From contig JACMIS010000497.1 in assembly GCA_014381035.1 (NCBI GenBank), positions 1-5,303 on the forward strand: DNA of 5,303 nt, given 5' to 3'. Of the stretch, positions 5,162 through 5,303 are shown piece by piece. Position numbers and translations under genes: made by a program. Source of the stretch: Armatimonadota bacterium. Lineage in GTDB: Bacteria > Armatimonadota > Armatimonadia > Armatimonadales > Armatimonadaceae. Position 1 is the first letter of the stretch. Each line of letters starts with the position of its first letter. The notes under the pieces were generated by a model. The model was given only the letters and a program-made list of their open reading frames with translations, did not search any database and was not told the origin of the DNA.

Positions 5162-5302
5162 CTATGCCAGATCAAACAGCACATCCGTCAGGGCATCCAA
5201 TCGTTGCCGGACATCCGCGTCCGTGCTGGAAATCAGTGCCATCTTCAGTTCGTCCGCGGAGGCGCGGATAAACTTCGCGGATTCGGGATGCTCGGTCGCC
5301 GC
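5162..5302 (-). CDS. C-terminal end of an alpha-helical protein, possibly an Hsp70/DnaK-type chaperone (enters from right edge)
   Basis: The last 46 codons before a TAG at 5164 read AATEHPESAKFIRASADELK, then MALISSTDADVRQRLDALTD, then VLFDLA. The composition predicts two amphipathic helices split by a short Ser-Thr-Asp turn. The layout '-L---L--(D)-D---R--L-ALT--LF-LA' is like the C-terminal lid of Hsp70-type proteins, where 'L..AL...D...I...I..L...L..L' is typical. No nucleotide-binding or substrate-binding domain is inside the window, so this is a hint only; another helical protein is quite possible. The reading frame itself is well supported by GC-rich third positions and a clean stop. 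It ends 188 bases before the 24-codon ORF, with a candidate promoter in the gap, so it is probably not in one operon with GH43. Confidence 0.45.
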   Translation of the reverse strand, partial: AATEHPESAKFIRASADELKMALISSTDADVRQRLDALTDVLFDLA

Positions 5303-5303
5303 C

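Noticed and set aside
1..5303. CRISPR array, tRNA or rRNA genes, toxin partner for the SMI1-like protein
   Set aside because: No regularly spaced direct repeats, cloverleaf or rRNA-like stretches were seen, and neither exported protein shows known toxin domain motifs, so a toxin-immunity reading is not supported.

Overview
The window is bacterial chromosomal DNA of moderate GC. Every gene I can support lies on the minus strand, so the text reads from right to left. The taxon cannot be fixed from sequence alone. A cytoplasmic-type GH43 galactanase-like gene, a secreted STN-like protein, a fumarylacetoacetate-hydrolase-like start and interspersed CGCCAAG-type repeats would suit Armatimonadota, Planctomycetes, Verrucomicrobia or Acidobacteria. 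This is inference, not identification.

Right part (5303 to 3866). The last 46 codons of an alpha-helical protein, possibly an Hsp70/DnaK-type C-terminus, enter from the right edge. A 188-base spacer follows, with an extended -10 promoter candidate. It leads to a 24-codon hydrophobic ORF with a near-perfect Shine-Dalgarno site, and then to a GH43 family enzyme most like exo-beta-1,3-galactanases (subfamily 24 type). The GH43 gene probably starts at a TTG, not at the upstream GTG.

Middle and left part (3865 to 84). A SMI1/KNR4-type gene appears to be broken in two. Its N-terminal half lies at 3335-3715, with a good ribosome binding site. Its C-terminal half lies at 55-369 in the same orientation. 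The halves cover complementary parts of one domain, ending and resuming at a similar Ile/Met-Leu-Cys tripeptide. About 3.0 kb of unrelated DNA lies between them. This block carries a 583-residue secreted STN-like protein, a small cysteine-containing secreted protein whose signal peptide is out of frame with its likely start codon, a strong 13-bp hairpin, and a REP-like cluster of palindromes. No intact transposase is present. Two inverted copies of a CGCCAAG repeat (94-159 and 3794-3850) flank the whole SMI1 locus.

Left edge (83 to 1). The start of a probable fumarylacetoacetate hydrolase family gene runs off the window.

The simplest reading is an ancestral order of Hsp70-like, GH43, SMI1, FAH, into which a cargo block with two exported proteins was inserted, splitting SMI1. 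Nothing here joins the genes into a recognised pathway. The most unusual points are the split SMI1 gene, the secreted protein with a displaced start, and the hydrophobic mini-ORF in front of GH43.
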